IMG/VR virus record: IMGVR_UViG_3300048927_000140
Span: 1-64,000 of that record
Strand: one strand, 5' to 3'
Origin: a virus
Length of the DNA stretch: 64,000 nt
Shown piece by piece: positions 33,492 through 41,577 of the stretch; position 1 is the stretch's first letter, and each line of letters begins with the position of its first letter. Made by a program: the position numbers and the translations under genes. Under the pieces are notes generated by a model. It did no database searches. It was given only the letters and a program-made list of their open reading frames with translations, and had not been told where the DNA came from.

Positions 33492-33839
33492 CTACTCCTT
33501 GTTGATGCGCCGTAGCGCGTGTTGTTTGAGATACAAGCGTATTCTGTAAGACGGTACGCTCTCGGCTTCAGGCAAGTAGGTCCACTCAACGTCGCGGCCG
33601 ACCTTCATTAGACCTTCTATACACTTCTGGCCCTTAAGAAAGGCGCTGATGCTCACATCCCCGCTAGGGAAATGACGCATCTCGATATCGTAGCCTTCGT
33701 GGCTGAATACCTCGAGGGCAAAATCTCGATGTTGAGTCACGCGTGTTGTTGGACCTTGCGACTGATCGGCCGCCAGTTCGTGACACTGACACAGCCAACG
33801 GCACAGCCACTTCTTTAACTTTTGGACTTTCGTTTCCAT
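33492..33839 (-). CDS. Small basic protein upstream of clamp loader
   Basis: A 115-residue protein; basic Trp/Cys-rich N-terminus (KLKKWLCRWLCQCHE) then an alpha/beta domain ending in KQHALRRINKE. It overlaps the upstream gene by 25 bases and ends 2 bases before the clamp-loader ATG. No family recognised. Confidence 0.62.
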   Translation of the reverse strand: METKVQKLKKWLCRWLCQCHELAADQSQGPTTRVTQHRDFALEVFSHEGYDIEMRHFPSGDVSISAFLKGQKCIEGLMKVGRDVEWTYLPEAESVPSYRIRLYLKQHALRRINKE

Positions 33840-34027
33840 CGCTTCAACTCCTCTCCCATCACGGCATGCAGGGAGTCCGAGACACTCTCGTAGAGACGGT
33901 CTCGGACCTTCTTGACCTTATCGCCTTCTTCCAGCTCAGCAACTTCGGTAATGCTAACGGTCAGGGGCTCGAACTGCGCCGCCTGAACTACTTTGGTAAC
34001 GGTCACGGAAAGGGTTTTGCGTTTCAT
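33815..34027 (-). CDS. Small basic protein
   Basis: A 70-residue protein: two strands (TLSVTVTKVVQAAQFEPLTVS), a charged helix and a Lys/Arg-rich end (ELKRWKRKSKS). AGTAAATA is 11 bases before its ATG. No family recognised. Confidence 0.62.
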   Translation of the reverse strand: MKRKTLSVTVTKVVQAAQFEPLTVSITEVAELEEGDKVKKVRDRLYESVSDSLHAVMGEELKRWKRKSKS

Positions 34028-34038
34028 GTTGGTCTCTC

Positions 34039-34046
34039 TATTTACT
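34039..34046 (-). promoter_or_regulatory. AGTAAATA element in replication block
   Basis: Exact 8-mer on the minus strand between the nuclease stop (34048) and the ATG at 34027, 11 bases from the start codon. Confidence 0.4.
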
Positions 34047-34047
34047 G

Positions 34048-34929
34048 TCAGAGGTTAATCAGAGGTAGGTGTTTCTTTTTGACGCCAGTCTTGTACGCGG
34101 CCTTGAGTTGGCTCTTGAGACTCAAACTGCTTTTACAGGTCTTGCAGTATTCGTGCTTACACTTGCCGTACCTAGCAAGTGCAATGGCCTGCTCGGCTGT
34201 CTCTACTGCCAGCACCTCCTTGTGCTGTTTCTTGTAGGTGCGAATGCGCTCCTGCACGATCTTCATGCGTGCGCCGTTGATAAGCTTGACCCAGACTTCT
34301 GGCTTCGTTGGATCATCCCTCGGTATGAACATCAGCATCACGCCTTCGACCTTGATCTTGTGCTGGAGCCAGAGCATCAGCGCGTAGGTCTCTACCTGCT
34401 CCCTGTAGGAGGCGGGTGGACTCTTGCTCTTGTACCCTGCGCCTTTCAGAGTCGCGGTCTTGAAGTCCAGAATCCAATACTTACCGTGGCGATCCTGAAA
34501 GATGGCGTCGATGTGGCCGACGACGCCCTTGTGATTGATGAGCGCCTCGTGGTAGGTCATCGTCACGTCGCAGCACTCCGAGTTGGTACTCATACGTCGC
34601 CACTTGCCGCACGTCTTGCACTCCCAGTCGGCAATGAACCTGCCGCTGGGGCTTAGATACGTTTGTACCACTTCGTGGACTGTGGTACCGACCGATGTGT
34701 AGTAAGCACCCAGCATATTGAGGGTGCTCACCATGCCTTGCACTGCATGACGTATGAAAAAGTCCGGGGCACAGAACGGCATCTGAGATGGGCGCAAGAA
34801 CTTAATGCGTGAGGCGTCTCGTTTCGAGGCCACTACAACGTCTTGCGCCTCGAGGTACACGCTCAGCAGATCCTGTATGACCTGCTTTTTAATTTTCTTG
34901 GAGCTCAATTTGATTTCTTTCACTGTCAA
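34048..34929 (-). CDS. Cas4/RecB-type PD-(D/E)XK nuclease with predicted Fe-S cluster
   Basis: A 293-residue nuclease. Catalytic set: His85 (GTTVHEV), Asp141 (GHIDAI), Asp155-x-Lys157 (ILDFKTA) and a QVETY motif near 173. Cys53 in PFCAPDFF plus Cys257, Cys262 and Cys265 near the C-terminus repeat the one-plus-three cysteine plan that holds a 4Fe-4S cluster in Cas4 and AddB. A separate zinc ribbon may be formed by Cys104, 107, 119 and 120. It probably trims DNA ends during recombination-dependent replication. Start is uncertain: TTG 34929 or GTG 34923, both with weak ribosome sites; no upstream ATG. Divergent from the fibre gene, only 17 bases away. Confidence 0.82.
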   Translation of the reverse strand: MTVKEIKLSSKKIKKQVIQDLLSVYLEAQDVVVASKRDASRIKFLRPSQMPFCAPDFFIRHAVQGMVSTLNMLGAYYTSVGTTVHEVVQTYLSPSGRFIADWECKTCGKWRRMSTNSECCDVTMTYHEALINHKGVVGHIDAIFQDRHGKYWILDFKTATLKGAGYKSKSPPASYREQVETYALMLWLQHKIKVEGVMLMFIPRDDPTKPEVWVKLINGARMKIVQERIRTYKKQHKEVLAVETAEQAIALARYGKCKHEYCKTCKSSLSLKSQLKAAYKTGVKKKHLPLINL

Positions 34930-34946
34930 CGTTCAAAGGAAACGAG

Positions 34947-37193
34947 ATGATCCTTCAACTCACCGATTATGCGGTTGGTGTACTGGCTACCAATCCGAGC
35001 CCGACCCTGGACGTCTTTAAGATCGGTTCGGCTTCTGGCTATGTTCCGCTGCCGACCGACACTGACATTCACGGCAGCATCCAATTCACGGGCCAAGTAG
35101 CACCGCCTGTGACGCTCAACGCCAACGTGGTCAAGTACGTGATCTCGATGGACAGCACCGTCGGCGACTTCTCCTACGGCGAGGTCGGCTTCATGTATCA
35201 GGGTCAACTGTTTGCCCTGGCCGTGGCCGATACGCTGTCGTTCAAGCGCAAGACCGGCGCTGATCCAGGCAACATCGTGCGCTTCGACGCCTATCTGACT
35301 GTGGTTGGTGCGAACTACGCCATGGTCGTGGACGAAGCCGATTCGTCAAACCAGTTCATGATGGCCGGCTTGTCGACCATCGATCAACTGCCGCCAGTAA
35401 ACAACACGCTGCCTAACAGCTATATAATTAGCGGCGCGTCGTCTGACCAATCGACCTTCATGGCCTACACCGACCGTACCGGCTTGTGGTCGTTTGACGC
35501 CTATCAGTTCGGCAACACGATTCCAGCCACTGTGGTGTCGGCTGACATTCTGAGCGTGACCATTGCGCTGGCCGACTACTCGGCGGATATGAATCCGGCG
35601 TTCTTCGGTCAGGTGGCGCTCCAGTTCGGCACCGGCCTGAACTTCTCCATCTGCCGCTACGTCAAGACCGCGATTCAGAGTGGCCAGACCGTGACCCTGG
35701 GCTTCCAGACTCCTATGGCCATCGTGCCTAGCGCGGGGGACAAGATTCGCGTGTACCGTCGTGTGGACGGCGCCAGCGGCCTGCAACTGCCTATCGCTAC
35801 TGCGTCGCTGCTGGGTGGTATCAAGATCGGCACGGGTCTGGTCATCAATCCGACGACCGGCGTGTGCTCGGTCGATCCAGCAGCACTGGGCGCCGTCACT
35901 TCGGTGAATGGTAAGACCGGTGCTGTCACGCTGACCGCACCAGACATTCCGGGCATCGCCACCGTCGGCAAAACCGGCAGCTACAACGACCTGACCGACA
36001 AGCCAGCACCGTATTCGCTGCCAATCGCAACCACGACAGTGCTCGGCGGTGTGAAAGCCCCGGCCAATGGCAATCTGACGATCAATGGCAGCGGCGTCAT
36101 CGACTTGGGCTTTACCCCGATTAAGACTGTCAACGGCGTGGGCCCAGATGCGAGTGGTAACATCAACGTGGTCTCGAACGAAATCGGGCTGGTTGATCCG
36201 CAAGCTGTGGTGTCGAACGCTGACCTCAACAACTATACCACGACTGGTCTATTTACTATCGCAGCTGGCTTGTCCACCAACTTGGTCAACGCACCGACCA
36301 ACACAGGTGAAGTCGCAACCCTGGAAGTCGTGCCGACCGTACTGAACGGCACGGGCTACTCGGTGCAGCGCTACATCACGGCGACCGGCATGTGGTGGCG
36401 TGCAGGCGTCGGCAACTCGTGGGGTGCGTGGAACGCGGTCTCGACACAGGCCATTGCCACTACTTCGAGTCTCGGCGTGGTGCAGATCGGCAGCGGCCTG
36501 AGCATCACGGCGCAGGGTGTCCTGTCGTGGAACTCCAGCGCTCTTCCTGTGGCCTCGGCTTCGACCCTGGGTGTGATTCGTGTTGGCTCAGGTCTTAGCA
36601 TCGACGGCTCTGGCATTCTGAGCGCGACCGCAACTCCGTATACCTTGCCAATTGCAAGTGCAGGTACTCTGGGTGGCATTCGTGTTGGTGCTGGCCTGTC
36701 TATCGATGGCTCCGGCATCTTGAAAGCCTCGGTGCAGACCGTAAACGGTGCAGGCCCAGACGCCAACGGTAATATCGTTGTGACCAGTGACTCGAACAAG
36801 CTGGATCGCGTGAACGGTACTGCTACGGGTGTATATCTGACGTTTGTTGATCTGGGCACCAAGGCAAGCGGCTCGTTGGTCACGGTGGCTGCTTCGGCCG
36901 CAAACGTGCAGCGTGCGCAGTTCACTGGCGGCAACGTGAGCTGGACCTTCACGTGGCCTGCTTCCGGTACTTACGCTGAGGTACAGCTGGAGATCCAGAA
37001 CGGCGGTCTTGCGACCCACACGTTCCCGGCCGCACTCAAGTGGGTGAACCCAGACGGCACGTTTACCACTGCGTTCGCTACCTACATGAACAATCGTCGT
37101 GCAGGTCAGTCGAACTTCCAAACAAGCGGCATCGACTTTGCCATCATGTGGACTCGTGACGGTGGTACGAATATCTATGCCGTGATTCTGTGA
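34947..37193 (+). CDS. Long tail fibre protein
   Basis: A 748-residue fibre. The N-terminus (MILQLTDYAVGVLATN...FKIGSASGY, EVGFMYQGQLFALA) resembles that of the glycine-rich adhesin at 50511 and is probably the baseplate attachment domain. From about residue 285 there are repeats of the type LPIAT..LGGIKIGTGL, five copies with variations, as in T4-like fibres. Then SVNGKTGAVTLTA and NGVGPDASGNI segments. The C-terminal part likely forms the trimeric shaft tip. AAAGGAAACGAG precedes the ATG. It is followed by two propeller-like repeat genes that may encode tips. Confidence 0.83.
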   Translation: MILQLTDYAVGVLATNPSPTLDVFKIGSASGYVPLPTDTDIHGSIQFTGQVAPPVTLNANVVKYVISMDSTVGDFSYGEVGFMYQGQLFALAVADTLSFKRKTGADPGNIVRFDAYLTVVGANYAMVVDEADSSNQFMMAGLSTIDQLPPVNNTLPNSYIISGASSDQSTFMAYTDRTGLWSFDAYQFGNTIPATVVSADILSVTIALADYSADMNPAFFGQVALQFGTGLNFSICRYVKTAIQSGQTVTLGFQTPMAIVPSAGDKIRVYRRVDGASGLQLPIATASLLGGIKIGTGLVINPTTGVCSVDPAALGAVTSVNGKTGAVTLTAPDIPGIATVGKTGSYNDLTDKPAPYSLPIATTTVLGGVKAPANGNLTINGSGVIDLGFTPIKTVNGVGPDASGNINVVSNEIGLVDPQAVVSNADLNNYTTTGLFTIAAGLSTNLVNAPTNTGEVATLEVVPTVLNGTGYSVQRYITATGMWWRAGVGNSWGAWNAVSTQAIATTSSLGVVQIGSGLSITAQGVLSWNSSALPVASASTLGVIRVGSGLSIDGSGILSATATPYTLPIASAGTLGGIRVGAGLSIDGSGILKASVQTVNGAGPDANGNIVVTSDSNKLDRVNGTATGVYLTFVDLGTKASGSLVTVAASAANVQRAQFTGGNVSWTFTWPASGTYAEVQLEIQNGGLATHTFPAALKWVNPDGTFTTAFATYMNNRRAGQSNFQTSGIDFAIMWTRDGGTNIYAVIL
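36250..36257 (-). promoter_or_regulatory. AGTAAATA copy inside the fibre gene
   Basis: The same 8-mer lies on the minus strand inside a plus-strand coding region with no minus gene downstream. It is listed as a probable chance match and control for the motif. Confidence 0.15.
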
Positions 37194-37200
37194 GGACGTC

Positions 37201-38100
37201 ATGTTCCTAAAACGGAAGTTCTTCAACCGAATGCCGCCTACTCCAATAGTGGACGGCACATTCAGCATGGTGAGTGCCCCCATTTCGGGTTCCACTCCCG
37301 TGCCGAACGCCACCAACAAGTACACGTTTGCCACAAACTTGGTGACGGCAGAAACCAATCTCGCCGTCTCGGCCACGTCTGTTATTGGGCACAGTAACTC
37401 CACCGTTGGTATGTTCTACAGCGGTGGATCGGCTTTTGCGGGCACTCAGTACACGTGGGCCAACAACTCCACAGCCACAAGGACCGCACCAGTAGCGATT
37501 CATAACTTCGGCGTGGCCACGGGAGGCTCCACGTTCGGTTTGATCGCGACCTCAGGAGCGAGCCCTGGTACAAGGCTCATCACCAAGTACACGTATTCAG
37601 GCTCGGCCTTCACCACAGGCACGCAACTCGTGGCCAACTTGTGTAGGGGCGGCGCGGTCAGTTCGGCGACCTATGCTCTGTTTGCTCTGGGTGGTAGCTC
37701 GTCCCCTGGCACGGCCACGACCAACAAGTACGCTTACGGGACAGACGTGACTTCGGCTGGAACCGACCTCGCGTCTGCCGTGTTCCAGGCTGCGGCCTGT
37801 GGCAACGTAGATGTAGGTGTGTTCTCGATTGGGTCGACTGTGACCACAACGACTAAGTACCTGTACGCGTCTGATAGCGTAGCTGCCGGCGGAACGCGAC
37901 TTGCATCCATAAACGCATTCGGCAATCCGGCCAGCGGCATCGGCACCACAGGACTGTTCGACACCTCTTCGGCCGGTGTGCCTAACAAGTACCACTACGC
38001 CGACGATACAGTGTCCTCAGGTTCGGCTTGGGTGTCTAGTCCGGCAACGGCGATTGGGTGCTCGTTGTCCAATGGCGTGCAAGACGTGACTATGGCGTAG
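37201..38100 (+). CDS. Kelch/propeller-like repeat adhesin, copy 1
   Basis: A 299-residue protein made of about six repeats of 45-50 residues with the pattern NKYTFATN..TAETNL...GNSTVGMFYSGG: an aromatic NKY(T/A)Y strand, a Gly-Thr turn and a small/Gly-rich ending. This pattern suggests a beta-propeller or similar receptor-binding fold. The N-terminus MFLKRKFFNRM matches MLLRKKFFRS of the next gene. It follows the long fibre by 7 bases, as tail tip or fibre-associated proteins often do. Receptor recognition is inferred. Confidence 0.72.
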   Translation: MFLKRKFFNRMPPTPIVDGTFSMVSAPISGSTPVPNATNKYTFATNLVTAETNLAVSATSVIGHSNSTVGMFYSGGSAFAGTQYTWANNSTATRTAPVAIHNFGVATGGSTFGLIATSGASPGTRLITKYTYSGSAFTTGTQLVANLCRGGAVSSATYALFALGGSSSPGTATTNKYAYGTDVTSAGTDLASAVFQAAACGNVDVGVFSIGSTVTTTTKYLYASDSVAAGGTRLASINAFGNPASGIGTTGLFDTSSAGVPNKYHYADDTVSSGSAWVSSPATAIGCSLSNGVQDVTMA

Positions 38101-38118
38101 TCCAAGAAAGGAATACAA

Positions 38119-39009
38119 ATGCTACTACGCAAGAAATTCTTTCGATCAGTCTGGGATCAACTCCCGGTAACACCGGACGGTGCGTGGGCCATCTTCAAAA
38201 CCACAGGTGTAGGATCGTCGCGCTATACTTACGCGTCTGACACGGCGGCAGCCGCCAAGACGTTCAGCACCTCTGCCGACAGAATGACAGCCATGGGTAA
38301 TTCTGTGTCCAGCGTGTTTGCAGGCGGCACAGTTAGCTCCACGATGGCCAAGTATAGTTACGCGGCTGACACCATAACGGACCTAAGTGTTCAGACTGGT
38401 GTGTCCATGGGCAGCGGATCGGCGTCGTTCTCCAACGCGACGTTCGGCGCCTTCGTGCCTAATCTTACGGGAGCTCAGCCGACACGCAAGTACACGTTTG
38501 CGTCTGATACGAACGTGTCTTCTACTTCGGCGACCGTTGCAATTAGTGGCGGTGCTGGTGCCGGTGGCCCAGACGCCGGCCTGCTGGCTATGGCTGGAAC
38601 GGCAGCTACAGGATCCAACATCACCAATGTTTATGCTTACGCAGACGACTCGGTCGTTGCCGGTACCACCCTCAGTGGATCATTGAAGAACGGCGGCGCT
38701 GCTGGTAATGTAGATGCGGTGTTCTTGGTTCTTGGCGGGTCTACTGCCAACACCAGTACCAGTGTCTACAACTGGAGCGACAGCACATCAGTAGCTGGTA
38801 CGGCTGCATCGACCGCACTTCTGAATTTCCAATCGACCGGCAATTCTGTGAAGGGTGTGTACAGCGTTCGCAATGGCACAACGCCTAGCTCCAGCACTCT
38901 CAAATGTACGTATTCGAGTGGAGTGTGGGCAAATGGAGGAGCGCTCAGCGCTCAGCCTGCAGGAACGAGCAACGGCGCAGCGTCCAACGGCAACAGCGGC
39001 ATTCTGTAA
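38119..39009 (+). CDS. Kelch/propeller-like repeat adhesin, copy 2
   Basis: A 296-residue paralogue of the preceding gene: same Lys/Arg-Phe N-terminus and repeats such as RKYTFASDTNVSSTSA and VYAYADDSVVAGTTL. Arrangement as neighbouring paralogues suggests duplication followed by divergence of receptor specificity. A bidirectional terminator follows. Confidence 0.72.
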   Translation: MLLRKKFFRSVWDQLPVTPDGAWAIFKTTGVGSSRYTYASDTAAAAKTFSTSADRMTAMGNSVSSVFAGGTVSSTMAKYSYAADTITDLSVQTGVSMGSGSASFSNATFGAFVPNLTGAQPTRKYTFASDTNVSSTSATVAISGGAGAGGPDAGLLAMAGTAATGSNITNVYAYADDSVVAGTTLSGSLKNGGAAGNVDAVFLVLGGSTANTSTSVYNWSDSTSVAGTAASTALLNFQSTGNSVKGVYSVRNGTTPSSSTLKCTYSSGVWANGGALSAQPAGTSNGAASNGNSGIL

Positions 39010-39024
39010 TCAGTAGGTCAAAAG

Positions 39025-39058
39025 AAAGGGAAGGTACCTTGACGGGTACCTTCCCTTT
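39025..39058. terminator. Bidirectional terminator, 14-bp perfect stem
   Basis: AAAGGGAAGGTACC pairs with GGTACCTTCCCTTT around TTGACG. It lies between convergent genes and offers a T-rich end on each strand. Confidence 0.9.
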
Positions 39059-39059
39059 G

Positions 39060-39938
39060 TCATTTCCGCTTACCGAACAGACCCTTGGTCTTCGGCCAAC
39101 ACAGTTCTTGATGCGCGTACCATGCCTTCGGCAGATCAAGACCCTCGTGTCGGCTCTTACGTGGCTTGAGGTCTGCTGGATCGGGTAGCGCCAAATCACT
39201 GCGTAGCGTCACCAGCTTATTGTTCATCACCAGCTTGGCCTGATTGGCGTGGATGAATTTCTTGGTCTCCTTGTCGGCGGCCTCGAACCAGGCTTTGACG
39301 CTCTTATGTTTCAGACATACGGCCTTGGCCTTGGCCGGACTCAGCACCTGCGGAATGTCATCGATCGGATCGCCAAGCAGTGTTTGAAGCATCACCATCT
39401 TGGAGACTGGGACGCCGCGCATTTTCTCGGCGCGCTCTGCCGTGATGTAGCGAGGCTCTGGCTTATACGAACTGTCATAGAGCCTTACACCTTTCTTCAA
39501 GAAGGCAAAGCCGTCTTTGTCCTTGCCTCCACCAACAACATCATAGCCAAGCGCCGAATACTGCACGGCCACTGATGCCCAGAAGTCGTCAGCCTCGTAC
39601 TTGGAGTGCTGGACCAAGGTAAGGCCTACTTTGGCACACAGCTTGCGGATATTTGGAAGGGCTGCATAGAGGTCCTTATAGCTCTCATCCTCTTTCTCGG
39701 CCTTGGACTTCTCGTGCCGCGAAGCTTTGTACTGCGGGAATATGTCGTAACGGAACACCTTGTGTCCGTCGAAGGCAATCAGAATATGAGTTGCCTTCAC
39801 CATGACGGCATCCTTAAGCACCAGGCTCAGGAAGTTCATGGGTAGTACGTCCTCGAGTGGACGGCTGGATTTACCGCTCGTGTGCAATACACGGTGCAGA
39901 TACCAGTTACCGTCCACGAAGAATACGCGATTGGTCAT
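39060..39938 (-). CDS. 5'-3' exonuclease / RNase H (FEN family)
   Basis: A 292-residue flap nuclease-type enzyme that removes RNA primers, like T4 Rnh. Motifs: FFVDGNWYLHRVLH at the N-terminus, LIAFDG and FPQYKASR in the metal-binding region, KYEADDFWASVA, GGGKDKDGFAFL, and GDPIDDIPQVLSPAKAKAV as the H3TH-like region. Start at 39938 (MTNRVFFVDG) rather than 39959 because the preceding small gene ends at 39947. The replication enzyme is displaced from the main replication block by the fibre genes. Confidence 0.88.
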   Translation of the reverse strand: MTNRVFFVDGNWYLHRVLHTSGKSSRPLEDVLPMNFLSLVLKDAVMVKATHILIAFDGHKVFRYDIFPQYKASRHEKSKAEKEDESYKDLYAALPNIRKLCAKVGLTLVQHSKYEADDFWASVAVQYSALGYDVVGGGKDKDGFAFLKKGVRLYDSSYKPEPRYITAERAEKMRGVPVSKMVMLQTLLGDPIDDIPQVLSPAKAKAVCLKHKSVKAWFEAADKETKKFIHANQAKLVMNNKLVTLRSDLALPDPADLKPRKSRHEGLDLPKAWYAHQELCWPKTKGLFGKRK

Positions 39939-39946
39939 CGTCGCTC

Positions 39947-40234
39947 CTAGTGCATACACGCCGAGTATATCGGCGCATCTTGGTGAATCATAAGGCTGTA
40001 GTTACCGTCATCCGGAGGCACCTCAACTTCCATCTCGGCGTGATGGTCCCAAAACGACACGGTGACGAATGGATGCGAGAGACGCAAACCGTCTTGTACA
40101 CGCTGACGGACCAACTCGGGGTCACCGCCGAAGTCATGCTTGGTGGCCAGAGAGTGACCTTGCTTGAGAGCCAGCTCGGAATTGAACAGCGTCCGTATGG
40201 CTCGGCCATCGATGAATACTCCAATACAGCTCAT
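39947..40234 (-). CDS. Small unknown protein upstream of exonuclease
   Basis: A 95-residue protein starting MSCIGVFIDG with a strong AAGGAGGACTAAT ribosome site. The pattern VSFWDHHAEMEVEVPPDDGNYS suggests a beta domain with charged loops. An AGTAAATA element lies 20 bases upstream. No family recognised. Confidence 0.65.
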   Translation of the reverse strand: MSCIGVFIDGRAIRTLFNSELALKQGHSLATKHDFGGDPELVRQRVQDGLRLSHPFVTVSFWDHHAEMEVEVPPDDGNYSLMIHQDAPIYSACMH

Positions 40235-40254
40235 ATTAGTCCTCCTTTCCACTT

Positions 40255-40262
40255 TATTTACT
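40255..40262 (-). promoter_or_regulatory. AGTAAATA element before exonuclease operon
   Basis: Exact 8-mer on the minus strand in a divergent intergenic region, 20 bases before the first ATG, where a promoter is needed. Confidence 0.5.
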
Positions 40263-40263
40263 A

Positions 40264-40273
40264 GAGTCGACTC
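40264..40273. repeat. 10-bp palindrome in divergent intergenic region
   Basis: GAGTCGACTC is a perfect palindrome next to AGTAAATA, between the minus exonuclease operon and the plus lysis cassette. It could be an operator, though a 10-mer palindrome is not rare. Confidence 0.35.
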
Positions 40274-40310
40274 AATTTTATGTTTGTCTTAAATTAACGA
40301 AGAGGCTCCA

Positions 40311-40676
40311 ATGGATCCCAAATTACTAGAGTCCATCACCGTTTGGCGAGACCCTCTTGGATACCCGTGGACCACCTACTTGTGGGTGATCGGAGTCGCG
40401 TGTGTAGCCGGCATGGTCAAGCATATCAACGGTATGAAAAAGTTCAAACTAGGGCGCCTCCTCATCGATATCACAACCGCAGGGTTCATCGGGATCTTGA
40501 CCTTCTGGTTGTGTGAAGCCCGAGAAATTCGCGGGCCGATGAGTGCGGTAGCAATTGCCGTCGCGGGCGCCATGGGCAATCGTGCGTGGACGGAATTTGA
40601 AAACATCTGGCGGGTCAAGTTCGGTCTCAAGCCAGCACCTCAGCCCGAGGAGGAGACCGATCATGACTCAAAATGA
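40311..40676 (+). CDS. Holin, LydA-like (superfamily III type)
   Basis: A 121-residue membrane protein with a pattern typical of LydA-family holins: PWTTYLWVIGVACVAGMVK (helix 1), a short basic hinge with INGMKKFKLGRL, a second helix GFIGILTFWLCEA and a third amphipathic helix AVAIAVAGAMGNRAW, then a charged tail. It forms the membrane lesion at the end of infection. The gene order holin, membrane proteins, endolysin is a standard lysis cassette. Confidence 0.82.
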   Translation: MDPKLLESITVWRDPLGYPWTTYLWVIGVACVAGMVKHINGMKKFKLGRLLIDITTAGFIGILTFWLCEAREIRGPMSAVAIAVAGAMGNRAWTEFENIWRVKFGLKPAPQPEEETDHDSK

Positions 40677-40706
40677 CTACGGCAATTCCTGTGCGGGAGG
40701 TTCCCC

Positions 40707-41156
40707 ATGCTAACTACCTTAACAACGGCTATCTGGTTTCAAAAGGCGAAGGCCACCGCGGACGCAATCTGGGGAGTTAGCTCCCTATTTTGCGTCCCAG
40801 GTGTTATCTTCGCCACCGTGTGCGTGCTTGTTCCGGCACACGGTGGCGGCCACGGCTGGGACATACGGAGCGTCGCGCAAGCGCCCCGTGCACCTCAGAC
40901 CTACGAGCCTGCGCCTGGTACAGGTGGTCCTACTGCCTACCGTCTTGGACTTTTTGATTCCAGAGGGCAGCTGGTTCACGAGTACCCAGATCAAGTCATC
41001 ACCCCAAGTCGTAATGTGCAGCGCGGTAGTATCGTTGTCGAAATTCCTGATGACGTGCCTCCGGGCGAATACAGCTTGCGCGTGTTTAAGGACGGTAGCT
41101 CAAACGTGCGTGATATCCCGCTGAAGGTAGGAGATCACAATGAAAGAGTGGAGTAA
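40707..41156 (+). CDS. Membrane-anchored lysis-cassette protein 1
   Basis: A 149-residue protein with one hydrophobic segment near 20-45, a Pro-rich linker and a beta-type C-terminal domain (YRLGLFDSRGQLVHEYP, VVEIPDDVPPGEYSLRVFKD). The next gene has the same layout and a related PPG-aromatic-S motif, so the two may be diverged paralogues. Location suggests a role in lysis, but they do not look like classical i-spanin/o-spanin pairs, since no lipobox is visible. The stop overlaps the next start by 17 bases. Confidence 0.62.
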   Translation: MLTTLTTAIWFQKAKATADAIWGVSSLFCVPGVIFATVCVLVPAHGGGHGWDIRSVAQAPRAPQTYEPAPGTGGPTAYRLGLFDSRGQLVHEYPDQVITPSRNVQRGSIVVEIPDDVPPGEYSLRVFKDGSSNVRDIPLKVGDHNERVE

Positions 41157-41577
41157 GTGGAAGGTAACAGCACTGATTGTTGGTGCTGGTACGGCGGCCG
41201 GCATTTTGGCAACTGCCGGAATATACGCCTATTGGAAGATTGAGGAGCCCGATTCGCTTCGACCGCCTAAGACTCCGCAGTTTGCCAGTATTCCCGAACA
41301 CAGTTCGCTGGTGATTGACGTGCCGGTGAAAGAGTACGCGTACCTAGGATCGTTCGTGTTCTCGACGAAGACCCTAGATGCCCAAGGTGACACGGTGTGG
41401 TCCACTCAATGGGTGAAGTACAATCCGGAAGTGAGTTACAAGTTTGTGGCACCGGCAGGACTTCCGCCTGGTATGTTCTCTGTTGTCATGGCCATCGACT
41501 ATCCGCTCAATCCGATAACCCGAGTAGAGGACGAAGTCAAGTTCCTCGATCTCATAGTGAATAAGGAGGACAAATGA
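41140..41577 (+). CDS. Membrane-anchored lysis-cassette protein 2
   Basis: A 145-residue protein: an N-terminal transmembrane helix (VTALIVGAGTAAGILATAGIY) and a periplasmic beta domain with PPGMFSVVMAI matching PPGEYSLRVF of the previous gene. Overlaps the endolysin start by 4 bases. Role in lysis, superinfection exclusion or cell envelope binding cannot be separated by sequence. Confidence 0.62.
   Translation: MKEWSKWKVTALIVGAGTAAGILATAGIYAYWKIEEPDSLRPPKTPQFASIPEHSSLVIDVPVKEYAYLGSFVFSTKTLDAQGDTVWSTQWVKYNPEVSYKFVAPAGLPPGMFSVVMAIDYPLNPITRVEDEVKFLDLIVNKEDK

Noticed and set aside
36250-36257. AGTAAATA on the minus strand inside the fibre gene as a promoter
   Set aside because: No minus-strand gene follows; it is consistent with one chance copy.
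40662-40712. A 16-codon frame (ATG to TAA) overlapping the holin end
   Set aside because: No ribosome site of its own and no lipobox or helix that would make it a spanin; too short to support.
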